29,725 nucleotides of DNA from Hyphochytrium catenoides (lineage: Eukaryota; Sar; Hyphochytriomycetes; Hyphochytriales; Hyphochytriaceae), in contig FLMG01004013.1 of NCBI GenBank assembly GCA_900088475.1, positions 8,426 through 38,150 of the forward strand, written 5' to 3'. Made by a program: the position numbers and the translations under genes. Under the pieces are notes generated by a model. It did no database searches. It was not told where the DNA came from and saw nothing but the letters and a program-made list of their open reading frames with translations. Positions 1-10,418 of this stretch are shown here, piece after piece. The first letter of the stretch is position 1; every line of letters begins with the position of its first letter.

Positions 1-727
1 CGAGCGACAGAGGAAACGGTATGAAGAAGGAGAGTGGAAGGAGAGGGTAAGAAGAGTCAGGTGAAGAAGAACAAGGGAGGAAGAGAACTAAAGAGAAACC
101 AACGACTGCAAGGGAGAAGCAGCAGGAGAGAAACTGAACTCTTGGACCCTTCTTGTGGATATCTAGAAGATAGATTCGATATGGAGAGAGAAAGAAAAAA
201 AGAGAGAGGAAGAGAGAAAGGAGTGAGAAAGAGAGAGAGAGAGAAGGAAGAGAGAGCGAGAGAGAGAGGAGAGGGAGACGAGAGAGAGAGAGAAGAAGAC
301 CCGGTAGACCAACAAGTGGCTCATCGTTTAGTTGAAGGGAACTCGAAAAGGATGAGGGCATGCCTACGTGACCAGGCAAGAGGAATTAAGGAGAAGACCT
401 TTCCCTTTTGCGTGCTGTTCTCTTCTAGTTACATGCCTATTAGATGATAGAAAGCATTCTTCTTTCCGGCACCTCTTCTATCGCTGAGCCATCCCCTCGT
501 CCCCAGCCGCTTTCTCCTTCTCTTCATCCTTCATCATCCCACCAGCATCTGGCTATGAAACAGGCTTATCAAAACTCCCTACCACGGGAACCTTGCTCCT
601 CCTCGTTTGTTGGCTACTACGTGTTCTTGACCTCTTTCCTCCTTCTCTGGTCCAATGATGCACACTAGAGAGCATATTTGTCAGGCTACAGAGATCTGGG
701 CAAGGTCTGAAGGTAGATGACGCGCTC
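1..727. repeat. GA-rich low-complexity flank
   Basis: Purine-rich sequence dominated by GA/GAGAA repeats, densest at about 180-300. It lies downstream of the minus-strand membrane protein gene that ends at 728. A plus-strand open frame at 34-447 is made almost entirely of R, E, K and G from the repeat and is not a credible protein. From about 450 to 727 the composition becomes mixed. I see no gene there. Confidence 0.7.
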
Positions 728-3700
728 TCAATGTGTCTGCTGTCGAATAGACTTGATCTTTGAAGTTCCTCCTGCAGCTGTTGTTGGCGGAAGGAAGCGT
801 GGATCTGTTACCTTGTACTCAATATCACTACTAAGTGTCGTCATAATATGCGGCCAGCGTACGGCGTTGAACGAGTTCCTGACGCTGTAGATGAACAGAG
901 AAGAGAGAGCGTCCAAGGCGAGACTGAGAGGAGACCGTAACAATCCCTGTGCCAGCGTAGCGCCCTGCTCCTGGAAAGCCTCCTCCGAAGAGGCAGTCTG
1001 CACAAGATACCAGCCACTGAGGACGAGAACAACGGCAATTGTCACCCCAAAGGAGCTCGAGGTCAAACGCCGCACTTCTGGAGCTACGATGGAGCAGTCG
1101 TGGAGCACCAAAGCCGTCAGACAGTTAAATAGTAGCCCCGCATAAACCAATGATCTGACGACGACAGAGCAGAAAATGCAGCGTTTCAGTTTTCCTTTCT
1201 TACTATTGCCACTCTACTAAGTTTGGCGCATGAAGAGAAAAGTGATCACTCACTCCATGGGTAGTGTGGAGGACATAGCCAAGACGCCAGGAAATTGGGA
1301 CCAGAGAGAGGGCGAGGAGAGGAGGAAGACCAGGAAGTTATGAGACAGGATGAAAAAGGGACCAAGGGCCGCTTAGACGCTGGCAATAATGAGAAGACAG
1401 GTGAAGAAACGGCGCCAGAGCCCGCTCAGCTAAAGGAGAAGAGTAAGCAAAGAAGGATAATTTGCAGACGCCTTTTCTGGTAGCATGCACAGGTGAAAGA
1501 ACTGAAGCGAGACGCCTTACCTGGTGTCCCAGCGCACAATAGCGCAGCTGCAGTAAAAGTACTGAGCGCCACAGAACAGTACGAAGAAAGAGTCCACATG
1601 AGTGAAGAAGTTCTTGCATAGCTTAGGTATCACTCTGGACCAAAAGAGCATCCCCCAGAGAAGACTCAAAGAGAGAGAGAGCAGTGCCCCGACCATTCTA
1701 TGCCCTTCTTCAAGGTAGAGTGGCAACAAGCTAAGAACTATGGACAGGAGGTAGAGTATCCAAGCACCATAGTGGTTGCTGGCTTTATTTCTAAGAAAGC
1801 GGATTCTTCTTAGCTGTTCACCGCTGAAGGTAGAGAACGGCCACGCAGAGAGAAGCAAGGCCAGGGCATCGTCTCTCAAATCCACCTGGTAAGGTTGAAC
1901 TACTGGGCTTACCGAGATGTTCACCCTACCAGAACAGAGACGGCGGGTGATGAAACATTAGTCATGCATGGAGAATTGCCGCTGCTGCACATATCATCCA
2001 AGAAAGGAACGAGGAAAGTGGTATAAGAAGAGCAATAGCGTTCGCATAGACCCGAAAGAAGTATGCCAGCAAGGAGCAGTAGGAGGATCCCAGGAATCGA
2101 CGTACGGTTAGCGGAGTAGCACCAGACAGAGCTTAGTAGACGTAAAACAAACGAGAAGAGATAGGAAAGGAGAGGGAGAATGAGAGGAGACACAGAGAGG
2201 GAAAGAAAGAGCTTTGAATGTGTAAGTCCTGAGGTCTTTGTAGAAGAACGAGAAGCAAATCACTGAAGAGAAAAGAGCTGCTTATGCACTAATCAGAAAA
2301 GAAAGCCATCGTCATGATCACCTCCTGATTGTAGCGCTGCTCCGTGTTGAAGAATGCGAAGGCTTGTGTTTGTCGGCACCACCACCGTTGGACCGCCCAC
2401 CATCTGGTCTGTCTTCCTGATGAATTGTAGAGCTGGCATCTGGTAGGAGGGTTGCGTCTGTCTCCACGGAGAATGTGGATGCAGCTGTCTGTCCCCCAAT
2501 AGATTGTTTCTGCTTGTGGCTGACGCCTACGGATATCGCCGTCGAAGAATAAGACAGCTGATGGCGAAACTGGAGAGGCCATTTCACGCCGACGAATCGA
2601 GAACCTCCTCCGACGGTGCTCCTTAGCTTTGTTAAGCCGCGAACCGCAATCTGGACGTTCACTATTGCTACGACCGACAAGCAGTCAGCAGCAATCAGCC
2701 AGGGCCGCACTGGAACTCCTAATAACCGGAACTGCGTGATCTCTATCCCATCAAAGGGCACTAAATAGAGGATGGATGCCAACCTACAGAGATGTAGCGC
2801 ATCATAGAATGGCCGAAGAATCGTTAGGCAGACAGCGATGAAGAATGGAGAGAATGGGCGAAAAGAAGCGGGAAAAGCGGAGAACGGGAAAGGAGAGAGC
2901 TATCCCTAGCCAATATGAGATAGAAGAAAAGCGCAGAAGTTAGCGGCAAGGGCAAGAAGGAGAAGGGACCTGAAAAGTAGCATCGCTCCAAACACGGCGG
3001 CAAGCACCAAGAACTTGACCTTCCATCGGATGGTCAGAGACTGCGGCTGACAGTCACATCCTAGCGTGTGGAAGACCGCGGACAGGATGCCAGATATCAG
3101 TCCCGCACCTCTAGTGGTTTGATTGCCCCAAAAGTGCACCGTCAAAATGTAGATGGGGCTCGCAGACTGGAGGATGTAGAACCAAGAGTCTAAGGAACGA
3201 TATACAAAAAAGAAGGAGCGGGGCTTATTAGTTCCCTCAAGCCACACTGACATCAGGAGCGAAGAAAGAAGCCCGAGAATGTCTCTATTAACAAGGTGTC
3301 GTGCGTCTGCAGCCTCTCTACCTCCCATTCTATGACCAACTCGTCCCTGCGTGGCCTGCATCATTTGGCCCAGAACTTACCGAATTGTCGAAGGCGCATC
3401 TTCAGGATGAGGATGTTGAACTCAGGAAGCTCCAGGAAGATGAAGCTTGTGAAGGAAACAGCAATAAAGGCGCCCGTCACTGTGGTCACGGTTCTCCCCA
3501 GCTCCTCCAATGTGAACCAGGTCAAAACGAGAGAGCAGACGTAGCAAAAAGCGCCAATAGTCTTTATGAGGCGAAAGACTGAGCTCTTCCTTATCCGGGG
3601 GTAGACTCCTGCCAGGCTGCGAGGGCACCATTTGGTGCCAATGATGAGCGTGCTGTCCAGAGTCTCGTCAATAAAGCTAGGTAACGGCTCCACTAACCAA

Positions 3701-4491
3701 AGAGAGCGATAATGTTGAGTCCTATGATGAGAAAGAGGAGACTTCTGGAAGTTGCTTTCCTCTTCCGTTTTCTCCTCTGTTCCATCAAGCTCCACGCTTC
3801 CCGAAGTTGTTTGTTGAGGGAGAGCCCTTCCATTAGCATTAGGAGGGGAAGCCCAGAGGGAGAGAGAGGAGAAACCATGCCTCTCCTCTGACTCAATGGG
3901 AGCAAGGGAAGGTCCTGATGGCCGCGGAGAAAGGTGCTGCCTTACAGGGTTGGCTTGGGGAGAAACCTTTATCAACGTCATGCTTCCCTCAGAGCTCTGG
4001 TCATCTACGGCATTCTATCAGCGACAGCACAGGAGAATGCGTCTTACTGGCTCTAAGATGATATGGCAGAAGAGAAGGAGGGAGAGTTTGCCTGGTTGCC
4101 CTTTCACTTCTCGGTCTGCTTCGCTAATTATTAGAGGAGATTTTGAAGGTGAAAGATTACTTCTATGTTACTATCGGTCAATCGGACGGGAGGACGAGGA
4201 TGTAGGGAGTATCGACGCAAGCGCTTATAGATCGATAGGATGCACTCTATCATCGGACAGAAGGTTGTCGTCAACAAGATACTTCTTGTTAGCAATGGGG
4301 CCTCTTTCTGCTGAGTCAAGCGTCAATAGTAGGTTGTTGGCATGCGCACACCAGGTCCGTTTCTCATTCCGTCGTGTCGCGGCATTGACTTCTTCTACGG
4401 CAGATCGCCCCCTCACTAGTATCTCTAGCACATGGTATAAACTCTCTTTTCGTAAGGAACTCCTCATCCTTTCGGGAGCGTCATCCCTACT
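728..4491 (-). CDS. Multi-pass membrane protein, family not recognised (multi-exon, N-terminus and one junction unresolved)
   Basis: Proposed exons in transcript order: 4491-4246 (tentative), 4014-3381, 3306-2970, 2783-2322, 2131-1930, 1885-1521, an exon ending at 1254, and 1154-728 with stop TGA at 728-730. Phases agree at every junction except 1521 to the 1254 exon. An ATG at 3981 is an alternative start if the upstream exon is not used. The protein would exceed 900 residues. After a polar N-terminal segment it has many hydrophobic stretches: near FRLIKTIGAFCYVCSLVL, then DILGLLSSLLMSVW, FYILQSASPIYILTV, KFLVLAAVFGAMLLF, IPGILLLLLAGILLSGL, WILYLLSIVLSLLPLYL and FGVTIAVVLVLSGWYL. A polar linker rich in S, T and Q (2322-2560) separates two halves that look related. 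I do not recognise the family and assign no function. The evidence for coding is the run of phase-compatible exons with good donors such as GTAAGT and GTGAGT. Confidence 0.6.
1254..1521 (-). other. Unresolved exon junction with in-frame stop, membrane protein gene
   Basis: The upstream exon ends at 1521 in phase 2 (AG before GTAAGG). The downstream exon ends at 1254 (ATGGA before GTGAGT) and reads GPFFILSHNFLVFLL in one frame. That frame is closed by TAA at 1375-1373. The only AG after the stop, at 1373, would give a phase-1 entry, which does not match. A microexon, an unusual splice site, a sequence error or a disabling mutation could each explain it. Confidence 0.5.
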
Positions 4492-5666
4492 CTGTCGGTG
4501 GTAGTGTCCTTTTGGAACGATGATTCAGCCATAAGCCAAATAAAGGCTGATTGCTACATTCATGAGGTGCTATTTTTGTTTGGGTCTGTCCCTTCTGCTC
4601 ACTGCTGTCATCATAATGATGGGAACAGCTCCTCACAGTTGGTGGTCGTTTTTGTTTGGCGTCTTTCTTGCTTTCTCCTTCCTTCGCCTTACCTGTGGGT
4701 TCTACTACCATAGTCACCACGACCTGACCACTCTCTGGTCCTGCATGGTCTCTATCTACCTGACTCTTGTACAAAGTTGGGAAGGAGAAGTTGGCTGACT
4801 TCAGACAGTCAACCCCTGGCTATTCTGGACAAACTACATTAGAGGAGGAGCAGCCAATGCTTGTTATTCAGTGAGAGTCTAACCACCATCACCAAGCCGC
4901 TACCTTCGTGGAAGACAATGCGTTCTTCTCCATCCTTACTGCTCTGTGGCCCACCGGCCCACCCAGTCCATGACCAAAGCTCCTGCCCGAAGCCCATCAC
5001 ATCATAAGGCTGCTGCTCCTGGACACCTCTCCTACATGGTCGCCATACCAGCGGTCATTATGCACCTGAAGCCCAGCACCACGCACTGGCCTCTGAAGAG
5101 GCTGCTCAGGCCGTTACGGCGGCAGGACAGGAGACGTTTCAGATCAACTCCACCTGGAATATAGTTATCGAATGGCAGACTTAGCTACGATGACTTTTGT
5201 AGTTATCACGCAGTCATGACCTTGGCGAATTGAGAGAGTCAATTCTAAGCAGCAGCTTGTCATCTTGTCATCATGGCTCCATCATTGTGCAAAGCTCCTC
5301 TAGCTTGTCGTGTTTTGACCATTGTGCAACACGCAGGCCCGCCGCCAGCCACGTCCTCAGCTTGTTTTTCAGCACAACAATCGCTGTAGCAGCCTTTAAT
5401 CAGAGGAGCTAGTAGCTGGGTAGTAGAGGAGCTGGCTCAGTAGTAACTTTGTTAGGCTGCAGTGGTGTTGATGATTGATTGATACGGCTTCTTATATTTG
5501 ACAGAGCTGCCTTCTAATTAGGAATGGCAGACGACAACGTGCAGGCAGGAATCCTTGTTCGCTTCTTGCCGCAGCAAATTAAACCACCAGAGTTAGTGAT
5601 AACAGCGGGAAGGACAGCTGCGGCCATGGGGACTCAGTAGGACCACTGCTGGCAAGGGGCTCATTC

Positions 5667-5682
5667 AACTTTGCGCAAAGTT
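5667..5682. repeat. 16-bp perfect palindrome
   Basis: AACTTTGCGCAAAGTT reads the same on both strands. It lies outside any gene I can support. It could be a binding site for a dimeric protein or a chance palindrome. Nothing nearby decides between these. Confidence 0.6.
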
Positions 5683-6899
5683 TTCGCAGAAGCAAGATGG
5701 ATATTATAAAATAGCGCGACCAGCATTGAAGGATTTCACCTGTGTCGTCATCTCTAATCTCACTGGCACTGTTTACACAAGCTGTGGCTACATAATAGTT
5801 GTCGTCATCGCTACTTCCGTTCTGCAAATATATATACCCGTTCTTCCTCGTCATTCAAAAGTGAGACACTCCAGTCCCCTCATCACATTCCTTTGCCATC
5901 GGTCCCACCATGATCTCCATCATCTGTAAGGTATGTGGAAACAGCTCGGTAAATGTCGACCCTCGCATTCTCTGAAAGCACTATATTTCGTCATCGGCCT
6001 GCCTCTTTAGTGTGCGGCCTTGCTCAAGCCACTGTACTCTGACGGCTCCCGAAGATTTGGATGGCTTAACGGTCATTGTAGCCCTACTACTTTCTGAGGA
6101 CAGAATTCACTCATCTTGAGGCGTGGATGGGGAATGTGGGAAGATCACGAGTCCGTGTCTTGCTGTTCAGAAACTTCGTCACCTACGAGGACCCGCAGTC
6201 CGTTGCCCGTCCCGTCATCTTATCACTCCCAGATGATTGAGGCTGTGGGTCGCCGTAGCCCATTGCTTTTGCCTTTCGCAATGCTGACAATCATCTCGTC
6301 GGTGCCTTCATGACGAACCCTCGTCATACCATGTGCCGCCCAGGGCCACATCTTCAGCACTTCTGATCTCGACATGTTGTTGCTAGCTAGATAATGGAGT
6401 GACACTGACTCAGCATGCCTTCGTCTCAAGTCAGCCGCACCGCCCAGGTGGCTGCTCCTAAATGTTTCCCATGCTCTATCTACTACCGTTGAATCCCTGC
6501 ACATATGAGCCCTCGACGCAGTTAGATAAAGAAAAAGATCAGTGTCTGATAGAGTTAGTGATGATTGCGAGCCTAACTAATAAGTATAAAGCCCTGCATT
6601 ACTATATGTATCATCAAACATAAAGGTAAGGCAGAAGCACTTGTGGTGGACATATCTCTAGTTATTATGGTATACCTGAGAGATACGGTGAGAAATGACA
6701 GCGAACGAGGAGGGTTTAGACTGTCCACAGCTTAAAGGAGAGTGGCCAACTGCTCCAAGCATTGAGTCGGAATGGTGGCAAACAAAGCAGCCGCTTACTT
6801 TCGTAACCTTTCTCAAGCGACCTTGAATTATGGTGGTCGAGGATGGTGCAATCTTCTCAAGCTCTTTATGCTATGGAGAAGTGAGTGCAACCTCCACGT

Positions 6900-6915
6900 T
6901 GAAGAAGCTTCTTCA
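6900..6915. repeat. 16-bp palindrome resembling a heat-shock element
   Basis: TGAAGAAGCTTCTTCA is a perfect palindrome containing AGAAGCTTCT, the core form nGAAnnTTCn bound by heat-shock factors. The palindrome is seen directly. A role in heat-shock regulation is inference: the nearest confident start codon is almost 2 kb away at 8873. Confidence 0.4.
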
Positions 6916-7740
6916 CTAGCCTTGATTGAGGCCTTGCTGATGATAAGCGGCAGCACGCCAAAGGTGCCAACGAACCCGATGAGGGTGTCTAACCTATCTA
7001 GCCAGTCGCTGCTCCATCAGCCATGAGTAATATGGACGACCAGGGACTTAATTTCCTAGTTCTCGTTATCCACAGCGGTTATAAGTATTGTATCCGTCCT
7101 CTCTTGCTTGCCCTGATTGCGACCAACTTGGTTGCGACATTGGACGCCCAGGAGGAGAAGTGGTTGGCATCAAGTACTTTATAAAAATCATGCACCAACA
7201 CATCTTTTTGACCAGAAAGATCCGTCGGAAGGAGATTGGGGGCAAGGTCAACGCTTCATGAGATAAACTGGTTCACATTCTTATAGTACAGCTAATGAAC
7301 TCTTTCTTGTTATCCAGCTTTCTCTTCTTCAGCACCCCGCTGTCCGGTGCACCGTGTTCTCTTTCTCTCTCACTCTGCTCCCCTTAGACTACACTGATGT
7401 TAGCTTATCCTCGCTATTCTGCCCGTCCAAACCGGCAGGAAGTCGATCTCTTCTGGCCCTTCGTATAAAAATCAGTCCTCTACAAGTACAAGTCTCTTGT
7501 GCAAGGCTCTTTAGAGCCAGAGAGACCAAGGGTGCACTGCACCATCACTTTCTCTGGGTATCTTGAGGTTCATCGCCCTCCTGGAGCAAGGATAAGTGTT
7601 GTAGTAGCTGTTGTAGCGGTTAACGTACGACATGCTCGCTTTGCCCTTCAGTGTCTCTTGCAGGCAGTACTTTTCATTACAAGTTTCAAAGTTACCTCTT
7701 TAGTTATTGCCATGGGGTCAGCGCAGTAAGTTTTGTAGGT

Positions 7741-8079
7741 AATGTTTCTTTCATGAAAGATACCTTGCCAGGACGCCCTGTTGACTTGTGTTCCTCGTCT
7801 TTGATTGGTTGATATCCTGGGAAAATGGTGCTTTACTGCCAATCAGCGACTGGCATAAGACCTTGCGGGGCCATGCTTGACTGCGGAGTGAAGCAGTGGA
7901 CTAAGAAGTTGTCAAATGCTGGACGCTCATTGGCTCAAGTACCTACAGCCAATCATCGGCCAGCGAAATCATGAGTGCTTCATGTGAAATTGCAAGAATA
8001 GTTTCATGGGGAAACATATAGTCAAACCCATGAAGCGTTCAAGTGAAGAAAATGTTTCTTTCAGAACCTTGCTAGGACC
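7741..8079. repeat. Diverged direct repeat pair about 310 bp apart
   Basis: Copies at 7741-7774 and 8051-8079 share the identical 13-mer AATGTTTCTTTCA, followed after a few bases by CCTTGC[CT]AGGAC. The first copy has extra bases that form the palindrome CTTTCATGAAAG (7749-7760). This may be the trace of an old local duplication in the presumed upstream region of the gene at 8873. Confidence 0.5.
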
Positions 8080-8825
8080 AATTGTGGAGTTCAAGACTTC
8101 AGTTTCTGGAGCCAAGCACTTGACCCGAGTACACCGTGGGTTTGAGACATCGCATTGTGTTTGAGGCTTATTGGTATGGGATTAGGAGAGTAATGAGTTT
8201 GTATCTTGCTTGCGTCTGCTTTCTCGTCTTTGACGCGATCTTTCCTATCTTCCGCCAGAGCAGAGCAGAGCAGACTGACAGTCATCCGACCTGATGGACC
8301 ATCATCAAGGTCCGAGCCAGCACACAAAATGACAGGCTTTCGAGGCAGCAGGCAAGATCTTTGTAGGGTACTTTCTGCCTGTCAGTGGAACTCTATATAA
8401 GGCTTAGGGATCTTGGCAATGGGACGCAGAAGACGAGGAACCTCTTCGTCCCACAGCTGCTGCTCTCTCTCCCGTGCTGTCACCATCAAGGCACAGAAGG
8501 CAACCCCAGGATAGAACACTGGTGGGGGATATCAAGTGCCAACCGCCGTAGAGCACACGGATGCTCTCATCACTTCGTACCCCACTAGCCCCTTCTATGT
8601 CTTCGCGACCAGGCTTTTGGCTTTAGCAGCACCTTACCAACCATAAATAATGACAACTTGGAAGCACAGAACCTGCCCACAATCCAATCTCCACGCTGAC
8701 TTTGAGGCCTGGCAGGACATCGGGAGCTTGCGATCAAAAGGATCCTCCGATTCGCTGAAATCTCTGACCAATCGAAATCGCAGCAGCTTCATTAATTATT
8801 TTTCTCTTTTGAAGCAACTAATTGG
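7804..8825. promoter_or_regulatory. Cluster of CCAAT/ATTGG boxes upstream of the zinc-cluster gene
   Basis: CCAAT or its complement occurs at 7804-7808, 7839-7843, 7929-7933, 7949-7953, 8078-8082, 8170-8174, 8768-8772 and 8821-8825. About two would be expected by chance in 1 kb when both strands are counted. CCAAT boxes are the classic binding site of the NF-Y trimer. The position upstream of a TATA-like box and the start at 8873 fits a regulatory region. Function is inferred. Confidence 0.4.
8394..8400 (+). promoter_or_regulatory. TATA-like box
   Basis: TATATAA in the context CTCTATATAAGGC, 473 bp upstream of the ATG at 8873. If used, it would give a 5' leader of roughly 440 nt carrying several upstream ATGs (for example near 8417, 8563, 8598 and 8650), unless a leader intron removes them. 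The motif is clear. Its use as a promoter is inferred. Confidence 0.4.
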
Positions 8826-8872
8826 TTCCTCCTCATCGCGGAGACGATCATAAAGGATAATTCCTAGCAACC

Positions 8873-10024
8873 ATGTCCGTGCAGACGCGACTCATTCTTC
8901 CAAACCGCCCGGATCTCAAGGTCAGGACGGACACACATTACAATAAGGGAGACGCTGTGCATCTGGCACAACTCTACAATCTGAACAGTCCCTCAGTGGT
9001 GCCCCTTCCAACATCCCCAACCTACTCTTGCTTTGTAATTGGTTTTCCCGCTCCATTCCTTCCCTATCCTGGAGGTGCCTACCTACCTACAGCAGGCGTC
9101 TCACCTCCCAATTGCCCTCCGTCTGGGTACCCGAAGAAGCCACAGCCCAAGACCATCAGACCTTCTCCAGTGCCAATAGCTGCTAAGCCAGAATCCATGA
9201 AGATCAAGCAGGAACCCAAGAAAAATGATGCCTTAAAGTCCGCACAGGACACCAAGATCCAGAAATTAGAAGCTGTCACTAGTGAGGTCGACTTTTTGGT
9301 TAACGTTATGGACTTCCTTCAGCCAGAAAACGGTGATGAACAGCTGGAGGCTCCTGATTGTTTGAGAGATTTGCCCTGCATCCCGACCTCTCCTTCTTCA
9401 GATGAAGATGCCTCCTTAAGCTTTGACATTGATGAGCCCCTAGACTTTACAGATGGTGATGCACTCTTGCTCTCTATGGAGGTCCCTAGCGACACAGAAG
9501 ACTCCTCAGACATGGCATCTGTCTCTGATGAGAATGAATGCAATAGCTGTCCTTCCTCTCCTTCTTCCCCTCGAGGTCTTGCTATCGACTGCAGTAAGTG
9601 TCGCACCTCCAAACGGCTATGCCCCGCTCATGCTATTCACCAGCTCTGCTCGGTTGAGGGCTGTGGTAAGCAGGCGCAATCCCGCAAGCTCTGCATTAAG
9701 CACGGAGGTGGCCGTCGCTGCGAAGTTGACGGTTGCACAAAGTCCGCACAAAGTCGCCGGAGGTGCAAGAGCCACGGTGGGGGTGTGCGCTGTCGAGTTG
9801 AGGGATGCGAGAGGTCCTCTCAAGGCAAGGAGGGACGCTGCCGAGCCCATGGTGGAGGACCGAAATGCGTCATTAGCGGCTGCACAAAGGGTGCGCAACG
9901 CTTTGGGCTTTGCGCAAGCCATGGCGTTCTCCGACTCTGTCGAGTGGAGCAGTGCACCAAGTCTGACAGGGGTGGAGGTTACTGCCAGCGACATGGCAGG
10001 ATGGCCAAGGCTGGCAAGCTTTAA
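8873..10024 (+). CDS. WRKY19-like zinc cluster protein, probable transcription regulator (383 aa)
   Basis: Single-exon frame. The ATG has A at -3 (ACCATGT). Residues 1-230 are low-complexity: a P-rich part (40-105), an IKQEP match to the sumoylation consensus at 111-115, and a strongly acidic S/D/E part (150-225) that could be an activation region. Residues 240-383 carry a partial C-x2-C-x6-C-x2-H unit, then five clusters with C259/C264/C274/H277, C283/C288/C298/H301, C307/C312/C323/H326, C332/C337/C347/H350 and C356/C361/C371/H374, several followed by GGG. This C-x4-C-x9/10-C-x2-H pattern with K-A-Q between the second and third ligands is the WRKY19-like zinc finger common in oomycetes and other stramenopiles. 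No WRKYGQK domain is present. Zinc binding and a nuclear role are inferred. The gene is convergent with DEK, with 394 bp between stop codons. The lack of introns is unusual beside its neighbours. Confidence 0.85.
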   Translation: MSVQTRLILPNRPDLKVRTDTHYNKGDAVHLAQLYNLNSPSVVPLPTSPTYSCFVIGFPAPFLPYPGGAYLPTAGVSPPNCPPSGYPKKPQPKTIRPSPVPIAAKPESMKIKQEPKKNDALKSAQDTKIQKLEAVTSEVDFLVNVMDFLQPENGDEQLEAPDCLRDLPCIPTSPSSDEDASLSFDIDEPLDFTDGDALLLSMEVPSDTEDSSDMASVSDENECNSCPSSPSSPRGLAIDCSKCRTSKRLCPAHAIHQLCSVEGCGKQAQSRKLCIKHGGGRRCEVDGCTKSAQSRRRCKSHGGGVRCRVEGCERSSQGKEGRCRAHGGGPKCVISGCTKGAQRFGLCASHGVLRLCRVEQCTKSDRGGGYCQRHGRMAKAGKL

Positions 10025-10418
10025 GTCTCTCGAAGCTTCTTGGCCACTTTCTTTTCATTTTCGGCGTTATTTATTGGACAAAGCGCTGTACACAGTGCTA
10101 TCACACCCCAAACCATTTTGAAGGCACTCCCTAGGCTTGCTGCTGGCCCCTGCCAATAGATTTTGTAGCTTGTACCCTGTCCACGTGTTTAGGCCTTTTT
10201 CTTCAATGTTTACTTAGGGCTCTAGCTGGCTCAATGAGCACCAGCTGTCATATGTTCGTAACAGATAAAGGAACATTATCGTCATACTAGCAAACCCAAC
10301 GGCTCCGCAGAGGTTAGGGCCATGTGTTCAAACTCTAGCACTTTTCAGCACTTCGTCTTATCTCAATGTCCTGAATGGTTGGTAGGAGAGAAGAGTAGTG
10401 GAGAGGCTTGTTGTGCCT
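10025..10418. other. Convergent intergenic spacer
   Basis: Lies between the stop of the plus-strand zinc cluster gene and the stop of the minus-strand DEK gene, so it should hold both 3' UTRs. I see no canonical AATAAA on either strand that I would rely on, and no open frame of interest. Confidence 0.6.

Larger units (their letters stand above)
4492..8380. other. Long stretch with no confident gene
   Basis: Almost 4 kb without a recognisable gene, in contrast to the packed genes to its right. Short open frames occur on both strands, for example minus 6504-6223, minus 5854-5579 and plus 4562-4798. None matches a family I know, and none joins into a phase-consistent exon chain. A donor-like CAG/GTAAGG on the minus strand near 4694 hints that the 5' part of the membrane protein gene may extend here. 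The stretch also holds perfect palindromes (5667-5682, 6900-6915), CCAAT boxes from 7804 onward and a short diverged repeat pair (7741 and 8051). The right part is probably promoter sequence for the gene starting at 8873. Confidence 0.5.

Noticed and set aside
34-447. 137-codon plus-strand open frame
   Set aside because: Composed of R/E/G/K from GA repeats; an open frame is expected in such low-complexity sequence.
9617-9994. Minus-strand frame antisense to the zinc repeats
   Set aside because: Alanine- and leucine-rich shadow of GC-rich repeated codons, with no recognisable domain.
9453-10121. 222-codon plus-strand frame overlapping the zinc-cluster gene
   Set aside because: Lies in the +1 frame of the zinc-cluster gene, whose Cys/His repeats make that gene certain; this is a shadow of the same sequence.
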